Below, one piece after another: positions 1-7,817 of a stretch of DNA of 64,000 bases (positions within the stretch are counted from its first letter, which is position 1; every line of letters begins with the position of its first letter). The stretch spans positions 400,721 through 464,720 of the forward strand of contig JACKAW010000003.1 of the NCBI GenBank assembly GCA_020634885.1. Reading direction: 5' to 3'. Source of the DNA: Anaerolineales bacterium (GTDB lineage: Bacteria > Chloroflexota > Anaerolineae > Anaerolineales > Villigracilaceae). The translations under genes and the position numbers were made by a program. Below the pieces are notes generated by a model, which did no database searches, was not told the origin of the DNA, and saw only the letters and a program-made list of their open reading frames with translations.

Positions 1-1790
1 TTATGCCTGGCTTGGTTAACGCACACACCCATGTACCCATGACCCTCATCCGTGGGCTGGCAGACGACCTGCGCCTCGATGTCTGGCTGATGGGCTACAT
101 GCTGCCGGTGGAGCGCCAGTTCGTTTCACCGGAATTTGTGCGCCTCGGCACCCTCATCGCCTGCGCCGAATCGATCCGCAGCGGCGTGACCACCTTCAAC
201 GATATGTATTTCTTTGAAGACGATATTGCCCAAGCCGCCGCCGATGCCGGAATGCGCGCCGTGTGCGGCGAATCTGTAATGAAGTACCCAGCACCCGATG
301 CGCCCTCCTACGATGACTCGCTCGCCTATGCCCGTGAGTTCATCAAAAAGTGGAAAGGTCACCCGCTCATCGTCCCAGCCATTGCGCCCCATGCCCCCTA
401 CTCCACCAACCCTGAGATCATCCGCGCCTGCGTAGACCTCGCCAAAGAGTTCGATGTGCCGCTGCACATTCACATTTCTGAAACCGCGTTTGAAGTGGAA
501 AACATGCGCAATGAACAAGGAATGCCGGTTGTGCCGTACGTAAAAAAGCTCGGCTTATTTGAAGCCAAGGTCATTGCCGCACACTGCGTTCACATTGACA
601 CCGGCGAAATTCGCACCTTGCAGCACTACAACGCGGGCGTTTCGCACAACCCATCTTCAAACCTCAAACTCGCTTCGGGTTTCGCCCCCGTTGCCAAAAT
701 GCTCGAAGACGGACTCAACGTAGGCATCGGCACCGATGGTCCCGCCTCGAACAATGACCTCGACATGTTTGAAGAAGTGCGCCTCGCCTCTTTCGTCGCC
801 AAAGCTGCCTCAAACGACCCAACCGTTGTCCCCGCTGCAACCGCGCTCACGATGGCTACACGACTTGGCGCGCAGGCACTGCACATGGGGCACATCACCG
901 GTTCGCTCGAAGCGGGTAAAAGAGCCGACCTGATCCTCGTGGATACCAACCCGCTGCACAATACGCCGCGCTTCAAGCGTGACCCCATGGGCGCGTATGC
1001 CCAGTTGGTGTATGCTTCCAAATCCACCGACGTTACGGATGTGATGGTTAATGGCAAGTGGTTAATGCGTGAGCACCAGTTACTGACCCTCAATGAAAAA
1101 GAACTCATTGCCCAAGCCCGCGAACTCGCTGTGAAGATCGATGAATTCCTGACCGAACGCGAACAGTCGGTGCTTTCAAAACTGATCGCATTGGGCGGCT
1201 CACTGGAAGAGGAATCGTTCGAGGTGCAGGTTAAGGTCAAAGTTGAGCAGCCCAGTCTCGTCATCCAGAATATGAAGCGTGAAGAGATCGAGGTCACTGC
1301 ACACAAGCACTACCGTCAATTCGATCAATACTTCCTGTTCGATGATGTCAACCAGGGACGTTTACGTTACCGTGAAGACAGCCTCATCAATGCCAAGGGT
1401 GATATTGCCAGTGTGCGTTCACGCCTGACGCTGCTCGGTATAAAACGTGAAGATGAAATGGGCGAAGTGCTGCTCTCGCGCAGCCGCTTCCTTGCACCTG
1501 CCACGCAATCCCTGCGTTTCTATCGTGAATACTTCAAACCGAAAACTGAAGTTGAGGTGGAAAAGAATCGCCTGCGCTGGCATATCAAATACAAGAACAC
1601 AGAATTCTTCATCAATCTTGATGAAGTGAAGCAGCCCGCCATGGGAACATTCCTTGAAATTAAGAGCCGTACCTGGAGCCGCAAAGATGCCGACCTAAAG
1701 GCGGAGCTTGTGCGCGAACTGCTAGACCTGCTAGGTGTGGGGTACGCCGAAACCGTCACTCAAGATTACATCGAAATTTTGACCGCCTGA
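1..1790 (+). CDS. mtaD: MTA/SAH deaminase-type amidohydrolase with C-terminal CYTH-like domain (5' end outside window)
   Basis: The open frame runs in from the left edge, so the N-terminus is missing; position 3 is an internal Met of the conserved 'PGLVNAHTH' segment. Metal-ligand and active-site motifs of the 5-methylthioadenosine/S-adenosylhomocysteine deaminase family are visible, numbered from that Met: HTH at 8-10, HIHISE at 155-160, AHCVH near 194, SHNPSSNLKL near 216 and GTDGPAS with Asp245. The family deaminates MTA, SAH or adenosine in nucleoside salvage. About 170 extra residues follow from about 430. They have a CYTH-like look: a charged 'RLRYRED' strand near 450, alternating basic and acidic strands, and 'LDEVKQP...FLEIKSRTWS' near 540-555. 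CYTH domains bind triphosphate substrates with metal. The deaminase part is secure. The CYTH call is by pattern, and whether that domain is catalytic is unknown. Confidence 0.85.
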   Translation, partial: MPGLVNAHTHVPMTLIRGLADDLRLDVWLMGYMLPVERQFVSPEFVRLGTLIACAESIRSGVTTFNDMYFFEDDIAQAAADAGMRAVCGESVMKYPAPDAPSYDDSLAYAREFIKKWKGHPLIVPAIAPHAPYSTNPEIIRACVDLAKEFDVPLHIHISETAFEVENMRNEQGMPVVPYVKKLGLFEAKVIAAHCVHIDTGEIRTLQHYNAGVSHNPSSNLKLASGFAPVAKMLEDGLNVGIGTDGPASNNDLDMFEEVRLASFVAKAASNDPTVVPAATALTMATRLGAQALHMGHITGSLEAGKRADLILVDTNPLHNTPRFKRDPMGAYAQLVYASKSTDVTDVMVNGKWLMREHQLLTLNEKELIAQARELAVKIDEFLTEREQSVLSKLIALGGSLEEESFEVQVKVKVEQPSLVIQNMKREEIEVTAHKHYRQFDQYFLFDDVNQGRLRYREDSLINAKGDIASVRSRLTLLGIKREDEMGEVLLSRSRFLAPATQSLRFYREYFKPKTEVEVEKNRLRWHIKYKNTEFFINLDEVKQPAMGTFLEIKSRTWSRKDADLKAELVRELLDLLGVGYAETVTQDYIEILTA

Positions 1791-1851
1791 TAAGCCTGCA
1801 ATTTCACATCATCAATTGCAACTTTTCGCCGCATGTTTCTGTATACCAAAC

Positions 1852-2970
1852 ATGCGGCGAATTTTTATTTTTCTTCTATTTCTACTTGGTGTTACTCTTG
1901 CTTGCGGCGGTAACACCCCCACCCCACCACCAGCATTGAAAACCTCCACCTTTGAAAAGGGTGAAACTGCTTATGGCTTTTATCCATCCCCGCCGGTAGT
2001 TTCACTGGAAAGTGTTTTACAGCACTTTAAAGATATGAGTGAATATGGCGATTTTGTTCTCATTCAACAAAATGTAGACTGGGAAAGTTTTGACATCGGC
2101 GTGGATGGCGAATCGCAGCAACGCACCGATATTATTAATCAGGTGATCCTTGCCAGACAAAATGGGCTGGATACTGTTTTTGTGCTTGATGCTCTCAATG
2201 GGTTAAACCGCCGCGAGTTCTACGGGCTGCCCGCCGATTGGGAGGCAAACTTTGCCAACCCAAAGATCCGCACGTCCTTCAAAAATTATGCGCTATGGGT
2301 GGTTAGAAATTTTCAACCCCGCTATCTTGGTCTGGCTTCTGAGATCAACACCTACATGGATGCCCACCCCGAAGATGCGCCGAACTTCATCAGCCTCTAT
2401 CACGAAATCTATGCCCTTGTAAAAGCAGAAGCGCCTGAAACCCAGATCTTCGTCACCTTTCAATGGGATGATCTGAACAACATGTTCCCACAGCCTGAAG
2501 AAGGCAACCGCCCAAGCCGTGTGCCCAACTGGGAGCAGGTTGAAGCCTTTGAACCCAATTTGGATATTTGGGCGATCTCATCGTACCCATACTTTATCTT
2601 CCCCAGCGGCGCGGATATTCCGTCAGATTATTACAGCCCGCTTCTCGAGCGGACCTCGAAACCGGTTGCCTTTGCAGAAGGCGGATTCTCGACCCAAACC
2701 TTTTCGCAGTTCTCGCATACCCCCGAAGATCAGGTTGCCTACCTCAACGCCATTCACGAACAACTCGGTTCACGCATGGTCTTTTGGGTGAACACCCTGC
2801 TCAACGATTTCAACATCGATTCCTATGCCAGGGAGATGGAAAAACAAGGCGCAAACCCCGAAGATGCGCAAACGCTTGGCAATTTTGCTTATATCGGTCT
2901 GCGTGAATTCGATGGGACGCCCAAACCCGCACTGGCATTGTGGGAGAGTTTTAGAAATTCTGCGCCTTAA
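1852..2970 (+). CDS. Lipoprotein with glycoside hydrolase clan A-like TIM barrel
   Basis: The start at 1852 gives a clean type II signal peptide (RR, hydrophobic stretch, lipobox VTLAC at the cleavage Cys); an upstream ATG at 1816 would put 12 odd residues before it. The mature part starts with a short Thr/Pro linker and then reads as a beta/alpha barrel of about 340 residues. 'LASEINTYMD' carries a likely acid/base Glu at the end of one strand, and 'PVAFAEGGFS' a likely nucleophile Glu near the end, the spacing expected of GH-A clan enzymes such as endo-galactanase-like proteins. 'DIWAISSYPYF' is a typical preceding strand. The substrate cannot be told. It would sit on the outer face of the membrane. 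Its last 4 bases overlap the convergent gene that ends at 2967. Confidence 0.75.
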   Translation: MRRIFIFLLFLLGVTLACGGNTPTPPPALKTSTFEKGETAYGFYPSPPVVSLESVLQHFKDMSEYGDFVLIQQNVDWESFDIGVDGESQQRTDIINQVILARQNGLDTVFVLDALNGLNRREFYGLPADWEANFANPKIRTSFKNYALWVVRNFQPRYLGLASEINTYMDAHPEDAPNFISLYHEIYALVKAEAPETQIFVTFQWDDLNNMFPQPEEGNRPSRVPNWEQVEAFEPNLDIWAISSYPYFIFPSGADIPSDYYSPLLERTSKPVAFAEGGFSTQTFSQFSHTPEDQVAYLNAIHEQLGSRMVFWVNTLLNDFNIDSYAREMEKQGANPEDAQTLGNFAYIGLREFDGTPKPALALWESFRNSAP

Positions 2971-3404
2971 TCGCGGTGGTCGCGGACGGGTAATTCGCCC
3001 AGTAGTTCCTGCGCTTTGAAAACGTCCTTGCCGGTGACGAACACGCGAAAACGCGGATCATCCCAACCGTGATATGGAATATCGTTGCGATGTGTAGCGA
3101 TGCCATGCGCAGACAATTTATCTGCCAATGCCTCGGCATTTTTCAGCGAAATGAAATAACCCACCAGGTGGGTATGCAGGATGCTTGTGGTCATGTATTT
3201 GAAGAAAAACTCACAGGCAGCCGCCTCACTTTCGCCTTCAAAGAGGGGTTCCTCATCGAGGTTACGTTCGCTGTAAAGAACGCGCCATTTTCCATCTTCG
3301 TGGATCAGGCAAAATGCGCCGCCCGGGTAACGTTTTCCCAGAGAATAATGGGTCTGGCTGCACCCTTCTTCTACAAGGCGTTTTTTCAATTCTTCCATGT
3401 TCAT
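2967..3404 (-). CDS. Small conserved cytoplasmic protein, unknown function
   Basis: About 145 residues, no signal peptide or membrane span. The chosen ATG at 3404 lies one base after the mltG stop (TAATATG), so the gene is translationally coupled to mltG; an ATG at 3419, overlapping mltG, is also possible. The N-terminal half ('GGAFCLIHEDGKWRVLYSERN') looks like a small mixed alpha/beta domain found in immunity-type or YrhA-like proteins. The C-terminal half ('SLKNAEALADKLSAHGI...FRVFVTGKDVFKAQELL') resembles a ferredoxin-like fold of the DUF2007/SPOR type. Neither resemblance is strong enough to name a function. Last gene of the 6459-to-2967 minus-strand run. Confidence 0.7.
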   Translation of the reverse strand: MNMEELKKRLVEEGCSQTHYSLGKRYPGGAFCLIHEDGKWRVLYSERNLDEEPLFEGESEAAACEFFFKYMTTSILHTHLVGYFISLKNAEALADKLSAHGIATHRNDIPYHGWDDPRFRVFVTGKDVFKAQELLGELPVRDHRD

Positions 3405-3405
3405 A

Positions 3406-4530
3406 TTACGGGCATCCATTTGCGATCTGCTCTTCGAGGGTGGCAGAAAAAACATGATAACCAGAGCCATCACATTCGGCGCGGAAGAAATAATAGGATG
3501 TAGTCTGCGGGTACGCCACCGCCAGCAGAGCTTCTATGCCCGGGTTGGAAATGGGCGTAGGCGGCAGGGTGTTATTCAGATAAGTGTTATATGGTGAAAT
3601 CACCTGCAAATCAGTCAGCGCCAGTGGACTCTTCCACCAGGAGCCGGTATCAAATTGGTAACCCAGTGCGTACTGAACGGTGGGGTCGGCATCGAGCTTC
3701 ATGCCGATGGCGAGGCGGTTCAAATACACCGAAGCGATCAGTGCGGACTCTTCTTCATGCACGGCTTCGCGTTCTACAATGGAGGCAAGGGTCACGGCTT
3801 GGTACACCGTCAGGTTTTGGGCGGTGAATCCGTTTTGAATATCGGTGGTGAGTTTGGCAGTGAAATTGCGTCCGATCACGTCTAGCAATTGCTCTATGGT
3901 GGTTTCGCGCGGAAGGGTGTAGCTATCGGGAAAAAAGAAGCCTTCCATGGTGGTTGGTGAAGCGAACGCCAATACTTGCGGCGGGGTGTTTGCAGCGGAG
4001 AGAAAGGCTTGGGGGTCAATGGACAAGCCCGAGGTTGGGAGTGAGGCGGCGATCTCTTCCATCCGCCAGCCGGGGAGGATGGTCAAAACGGCATCGGTTG
4101 GGGAAAACTTTTGCAGCGACTTCGCAATATCCACAATGGACTGGGCGGGGCTGAGGGTGAAATCGCCGGATTGGATGGTGAGGTCGATGCCGGTGTATAC
4201 GACGTAATCAAAGAAGGCTTGTGCGCTTGAAATAAAGCCGAGCGCTTCGAGCCTGTTTGCTATTGAAGAGACCGACTCGCCCGATTCTACACGGAAGGGT
4301 TGTTCTACGCCGTTGAGGTTGAGCGGCGTGGTAAGGGTATCGCCATGTGCCAGCAGGCGGGTTGAGTATTCGATGCGGTCTGAAACAGAGAGGTGGTTTG
4401 CGGGCGCGCCATAAAGCAGGGATGCGCGCGCAGGAATATAGTAGATGAAACCAAAGATGGCTGAGAAAATCAGCGTGGCGAGGATGGACAAAATAAAGTG
4501 GTATTGGTAACGGCGAAAATATCTAGACAT
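3406..4530 (-). CDS. mltG: Endolytic murein transglycosylase MltG
   Basis: A YceG/MltG-family protein of about 374 residues, which cleaves nascent glycan strands at the membrane and sets their length. The ATG at 4530 overlaps the ruvX stop by 8 bases and places a membrane anchor (ILSILATLIFSAIFGFIYYI) near the N-terminus. A LysM-like region ('VESGESVSSIANRLEALGFI') precedes the catalytic domain, which has the family marks 'LASIVEREA' (catalytic Glu), 'DPTVQYALG', 'SPYNTY' and 'PPTPISNPG', and ends in 'YYFF...GYHVFS'. A longer frame upstream to 4776 has no support and lies inside ruvX. The ruvX-mltG adjacency is common in bacteria. Confidence 0.95.
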   Translation of the reverse strand: MSRYFRRYQYHFILSILATLIFSAIFGFIYYIPARASLLYGAPANHLSVSDRIEYSTRLLAHGDTLTTPLNLNGVEQPFRVESGESVSSIANRLEALGFISSAQAFFDYVVYTGIDLTIQSGDFTLSPAQSIVDIAKSLQKFSPTDAVLTILPGWRMEEIAASLPTSGLSIDPQAFLSAANTPPQVLAFASPTTMEGFFFPDSYTLPRETTIEQLLDVIGRNFTAKLTTDIQNGFTAQNLTVYQAVTLASIVEREAVHEEESALIASVYLNRLAIGMKLDADPTVQYALGYQFDTGSWWKSPLALTDLQVISPYNTYLNNTLPPTPISNPGIEALLAVAYPQTTSYYFFRAECDGSGYHVFSATLEEQIANGCP

Positions 4531-4945
4531 TCGATGTACGTCTTGCCTCAAGGTATGACTGCAAGATGACCACGGCTGCGAATTCATCTTGATGACCGGC
4601 TCGTTTTTTGCGCGAGACGCCAAGCTCAATGCGGGCGGCGCGGGCAATTTGAGTGCTGTGCGATTCATCCCACATTTCGATGGGAAGGTTTGTCTGATTG
4701 CGGAGTTCCTCGGCAAAGCGACCGGCGCGGCGACCGGCAAGGTTGGGGTTGCCGTCTTCGTCATACGATTGCCCAACTACGATCAAGCCCACTTCATTCT
4801 CTGCGGCGAGGTCTGCGACCTGTGCGGCATCAAGCAGACGTGATACATGCTTGATCACTTTCAAAGGGCTGGCGATGGTGGCGGTTGGGTCGCTGAGGGC
4901 AAGCCCAATGCGCTTTTCGCCGTGGTCAACTGCGAGAATTCTCAT
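4523..4945 (-). CDS. ruvX: RuvX/YqgF-family Holliday junction resolvase homologue
   Basis: About 140 residues. Starts at MRILAVDHGEKRIGLA, the typical first strand of the YqgF fold with the catalytic Asp. 'GLIVVGQSYDEDGNPN' and 'DESHSTQIARA' match the second and third conserved acidic motifs, and the C-terminal 'HQDEFAAVVILQSYLE' carries the last Asp. Family members process pre-16S rRNA ends and can resolve Holliday junctions. In-frame sequence up to 5020 overlaps the upstream gene and is not needed. Co-directional with the baseplate J-like gene upstream (23 bp gap) and overlapping mltG downstream. Confidence 0.93.
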   Translation of the reverse strand: MRILAVDHGEKRIGLALSDPTATIASPLKVIKHVSRLLDAAQVADLAAENEVGLIVVGQSYDEDGNPNLAGRRAGRFAEELRNQTNLPIEMWDESHSTQIARAARIELGVSRKKRAGHQDEFAAVVILQSYLEARRTSNV

Positions 4946-4968
4946 AATATTTTGCGACGATGAATCGT

Positions 4969-6459
4969 CTACTGTACCTCTACTGAAATATTGAATGGGA
5001 TCAACGGCAGCCACCTCCACCAGGATGGTGTGATCTCGATCTGCGGTTCGGTTTGAAAGAGGAAGGTTTCACTTAGGGTTCGCGCGGCAAGTTGTTTTTC
5101 GCGCCCGCGAATCAAATTGTAAACTGTCATTAAGTCCACTTCTTGCAGGGCAGTTTGAGATGCCTGTAATTGAAAACGGGTAATGCCAGAGGCATCGGTG
5201 ATGGGAGCCGCCACCGGGTTGAAGCTCATTTCGCTTTGCGCAAGAAATCCCGCAGGGATCGATGCCGTCACAGAAGAGGCGGCAAGCGTTTTGAGGTCTT
5301 CTGCCAAAATATAATGCGCGGTGAACTCTGCTTCGGCTAAAAAGGTGAGTTCTGTGCCTGAGACACCGGCTGGGGGTGAAAATTCTTCACGGCGAAGTTC
5401 GTTCATCAAAATCGTATCTGAGATCAGCAGGTCGTCTGCGCCGATGTTCGCGCGAATTTGTTCTTTGGCTTTTTCATTCAAAGCGGTCAACACTCTTTCG
5501 CGCAGGGCGGCACGGTCTTCTTCGGTGGAGCCGATCACGTTGGCGTCTGTGCCGCCGGTGGTCGGTTCCAGGTTGAGCGCCGTAGCCGAAAGCCCCAGAG
5601 TTCCTTCAATTACTGTAATCGCTCCGGCATCCAAATTGCCATCTGTGCCTGCTTCGGTGGCTTCCACTTTTACTTCAACCACTTCATCCACACCTGCGGG
5701 CAGGCGCACCGCGTTGAGGGTTGCAAAGCGGATGAGTGTGTTCGTAGAAACAATCGTCCCTTCTGGGATAATGATCTCCTCTGAACTGGAGTTGGTGAAT
5801 TGCACCACGCCAACCGCCTTCGACTGCGGCATGGAGATCGTGCCTGTTATGGGCAGGGTCTGTTCTTCACTCACAACCAGTGTGATGGTTTGTGCGGGGA
5901 TTTCGCCGTTGAGAGAAACGGACCTTGTAGCCAGGTCTGCGGTGACAGGGATGATGATGGAAACGGTCTGCGCTTCGGGGTACAACGTCACCGCCGCACG
6001 CGGGACGAATAAGCCTGCCACTGCCAAAACAGCCATGACCCCCGCTGTAAATGTGACCACCCTACCCAAAAGCGATCTTCGCCACGGGGCTTCTTGCACA
6101 TACACTTCGTCACGCAAAGTGCGCAAATCACGGCGTGGAGGCGGAGGCGTGCGCTGTGTTCTGGGAGCAGGAGCCGCCCAAACGGCCCTTTGAGCCGAAG
6201 CCGATGATGTGAATACGGGGATTCCCAGAGATTCTGCTTCGTGCCGTACTTTCATCCTGCGGGTGACGATGCCAAGCTGTGCCCCGAGAGAATCGGCGTG
6301 GCGTTGCAGCACTTTCAGGTCTAACAGGCGCAGTGTCACTTTGGCATATTTGGGATACACCAATAAGATACGCGGCGTCTTCGCCCACGATAATTTATCG
6401 CGGACGGAGATGAGGTCATCGTGAGATTCGAGGGTAATGATCTTGGTTTTCAATGGCAA
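4969..6459 (-). CDS. Membrane-anchored baseplate J/gp47-like protein
   Basis: Translation starts from TTG at 6459; no in-frame ATG is available before residue 69. Residues 1-90 form a small alpha/beta domain ('TPRILLVYPKYAKVTLRLLDLKVLQRHADSLGAQL'), followed by a Pro-rich basic linker and one membrane span (about 135-155: VVTFTAGVMAVLAVAGLFV). The remaining 340 residues are mainly beta strands with segments typical of baseplate J-like annotations, such as 'GVVQFTNSSSEEIIIPEGTIV' and 'GTDGNLDAGAITVI...GGTDA'. No other phage gene is near and the gene heads the ruvX-mltG run, so a cell-envelope role is more likely than a tail role. Function unknown. Confidence 0.75.
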   Translation of the reverse strand: MPLKTKIITLESHDDLISVRDKLSWAKTPRILLVYPKYAKVTLRLLDLKVLQRHADSLGAQLGIVTRRMKVRHEAESLGIPVFTSSASAQRAVWAAPAPRTQRTPPPPRRDLRTLRDEVYVQEAPWRRSLLGRVVTFTAGVMAVLAVAGLFVPRAAVTLYPEAQTVSIIIPVTADLATRSVSLNGEIPAQTITLVVSEEQTLPITGTISMPQSKAVGVVQFTNSSSEEIIIPEGTIVSTNTLIRFATLNAVRLPAGVDEVVEVKVEATEAGTDGNLDAGAITVIEGTLGLSATALNLEPTTGGTDANVIGSTEEDRAALRERVLTALNEKAKEQIRANIGADDLLISDTILMNELRREEFSPPAGVSGTELTFLAEAEFTAHYILAEDLKTLAASSVTASIPAGFLAQSEMSFNPVAAPITDASGITRFQLQASQTALQEVDLMTVYNLIRGREKQLAARTLSETFLFQTEPQIEITPSWWRWLPLIPFNISVEVQ

Positions 6460-6616
6460 CCTTGATGAACAAAGATAAACAGATAAGTAGGGTAGGTTTT
6501 CAACCTACCATTTATTAAATTTCAGAAGATGTCAGGCTAAAAGCCTGACCTACAATTGCATCACATCAAAAGCATAGCCAATCGCTTTTTATCAAACCAT
6601 CCGTGTTTATCCGCGT
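6460..6616. repeat. Cluster of short palindromic intergenic repeats
   Basis: Two adjacent small palindromes are seen: GTAGGTTTTCAACCTAC near 6490-6508 and GTCAGGCTAAAAGCCTGAC near 6531-6550. They are followed by 'TCCGTGTTTATCCGCG' and 'TTCATCTGTGGTTAA' running into the cysteine desulfurase stop codon. Such blocks recur between genes in many environmental genomes and look like mobile or spreading non-coding repeats. No promoter or RNA gene is recognised here. Confidence 0.5.
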
Positions 6617-7765
6617 TCATCTGTGGTTAATTAACCTGGCTTTTTCCACCAACGAAGGCAGGGACTTCAAAAATGATTCGACGTGTTCTGCGGTGGTGTC
6701 TGCGCCGAGGGTGATGCGCAGGGAGCCGAGCGCCCATTCGCGTGAATGCCCGAGGGCGGTGATCACTTCGCTGGGTTCGGGGTTTCCGGTTTTACAAGCC
6801 GAGCCGGAAGAGCAGGCAAAACCAGCGGCATCCAACATTTGCAGGAGCAGATTGCCATCCACATCTTTGAAGATAAAAGAAGCGTGATTCGGCAGACGTT
6901 GCTCGGGATGCCCCGTGAGTTTTGAATCGGGGATGGTTTCAAGCACCGAACCGATGATGTGATCGCGCATCGGTTGGACGTGTGCAATGCGCTCCACACG
7001 TTCAGTGGCGGCGAGGTGCAGCGCCTCGGCGAAGCCGACAATGTACGGCACATTATGCGTCCCTGCCCGCAGGCTGAATTCCTGCCCCCCGCCGGTGAGG
7101 TGCGGCATCAACTTGGTTCCCTTGCGGACGTACAACGCCCCCACGCCTTTGGGTCCGTAAAATTTATGCCCGCCAAGTGACATCAAGTCCACGCCGAGTT
7201 TATTCACATTTACATCCAGATACGCTGCCGCTTGAACAGCATCCGTGTGAAAAAGGATGTGATTCGCCTTTGCTATTTGCGCAAGATCGGAGATCGGATT
7301 GATCGTACCGATCTCATTATTGGCATACATCACCGAAGCCAGGGTCGTATTATTGCAAACAGCCTTTTTCAGTGACTCAACGGTTACCATGCCATGTTCG
7401 TTCACATCCAGCCATTCGAGCGGAAAGCCGTATTCTTTTTCAAGTTGAATCGCTGTCTTGCTCACAGCGTGATGTTCTGTTTTTGCAGTTAAAAGCCACT
7501 TGGTCGAATCCTTGTGTGCCATCATCGCCCCGCGCAAGGCAAGGTTATCCGCTTCGGAACCGCAGGAAGTGAAGATGACCTCATCTGATCGGCAGCCAAG
7601 AACAGCGGCAACCTTCTCCCGCGCTTCATCCACGGCGGCTTCGGCTTTTTGTCCAAGCCGGTGAATGGACGATGGATTCCCGAAAGAATCACGGAAGTAC
7701 GGCATCATTTTGGCGAGCACACGCTCATCAACGGGGGTAGTGGCGGCATAATCAAGGTAAATCAT
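6617..7765 (-). CDS. Cysteine desulfurase (NifS/IscS family)
   Basis: PLP enzyme of 382 residues that moves sulfur from cysteine to a protein persulfide for Fe-S clusters or tRNA thiolation. Seen: N-terminal 'MIYLDYAATTP', 'EVIFTSCGSEADNLAL', the PLP lysine motif 'SLGGHKFYGPKGVGALYVR', and the catalytic-Cys loop 'CSSGSACKTGNPEPSEV'. That loop is of the group I (IscS/NifS) type rather than SufS. No iscU, iscA or mnmA lies nearby, so the acceptor is unknown. The last codons ('LINHR' and stop) are encoded by a dispersed repeat (see findings). A TATAAT box lies 7 nt before the ATG. Confidence 0.94.
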   Translation of the reverse strand: MIYLDYAATTPVDERVLAKMMPYFRDSFGNPSSIHRLGQKAEAAVDEAREKVAAVLGCRSDEVIFTSCGSEADNLALRGAMMAHKDSTKWLLTAKTEHHAVSKTAIQLEKEYGFPLEWLDVNEHGMVTVESLKKAVCNNTTLASVMYANNEIGTINPISDLAQIAKANHILFHTDAVQAAAYLDVNVNKLGVDLMSLGGHKFYGPKGVGALYVRKGTKLMPHLTGGGQEFSLRAGTHNVPYIVGFAEALHLAATERVERIAHVQPMRDHIIGSVLETIPDSKLTGHPEQRLPNHASFIFKDVDGNLLLQMLDAAGFACSSGSACKTGNPEPSEVITALGHSREWALGSLRITLGADTTAEHVESFLKSLPSLVEKARLINHR

Positions 7766-7772
7766 GGTCGGG

Positions 7773-7778
7773 ATTATA
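7773..7778 (-). promoter_or_regulatory. -10 box of the cysteine desulfurase gene (leaderless type)
   Basis: On the minus strand TATAAT occupies 7778-7773, followed by 7 nt and the ATG at 7765. No Shine-Dalgarno fits in that space, so the transcript would begin at or next to the start codon. Confidence 0.55.
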
Positions 7779-7817
7779 TAACAGACCTGACAGGTTTACG
7801 GATGATAAAATCATGGA

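Noticed and set aside
626..1306. 226-codon minus-strand frame
   Set aside because: Antisense to the deaminase, which shows the full set of metal motifs.
5321..6193. 290-codon plus-strand frame
   Set aside because: Ser/Thr-rich antisense of the baseplate J-like gene, a by-product of codon bias.
4969..6459. Prophage remnant
   Set aside because: Only a single baseplate-like domain, membrane-anchored, in a housekeeping operon; no integrase, tail, capsid or att site.
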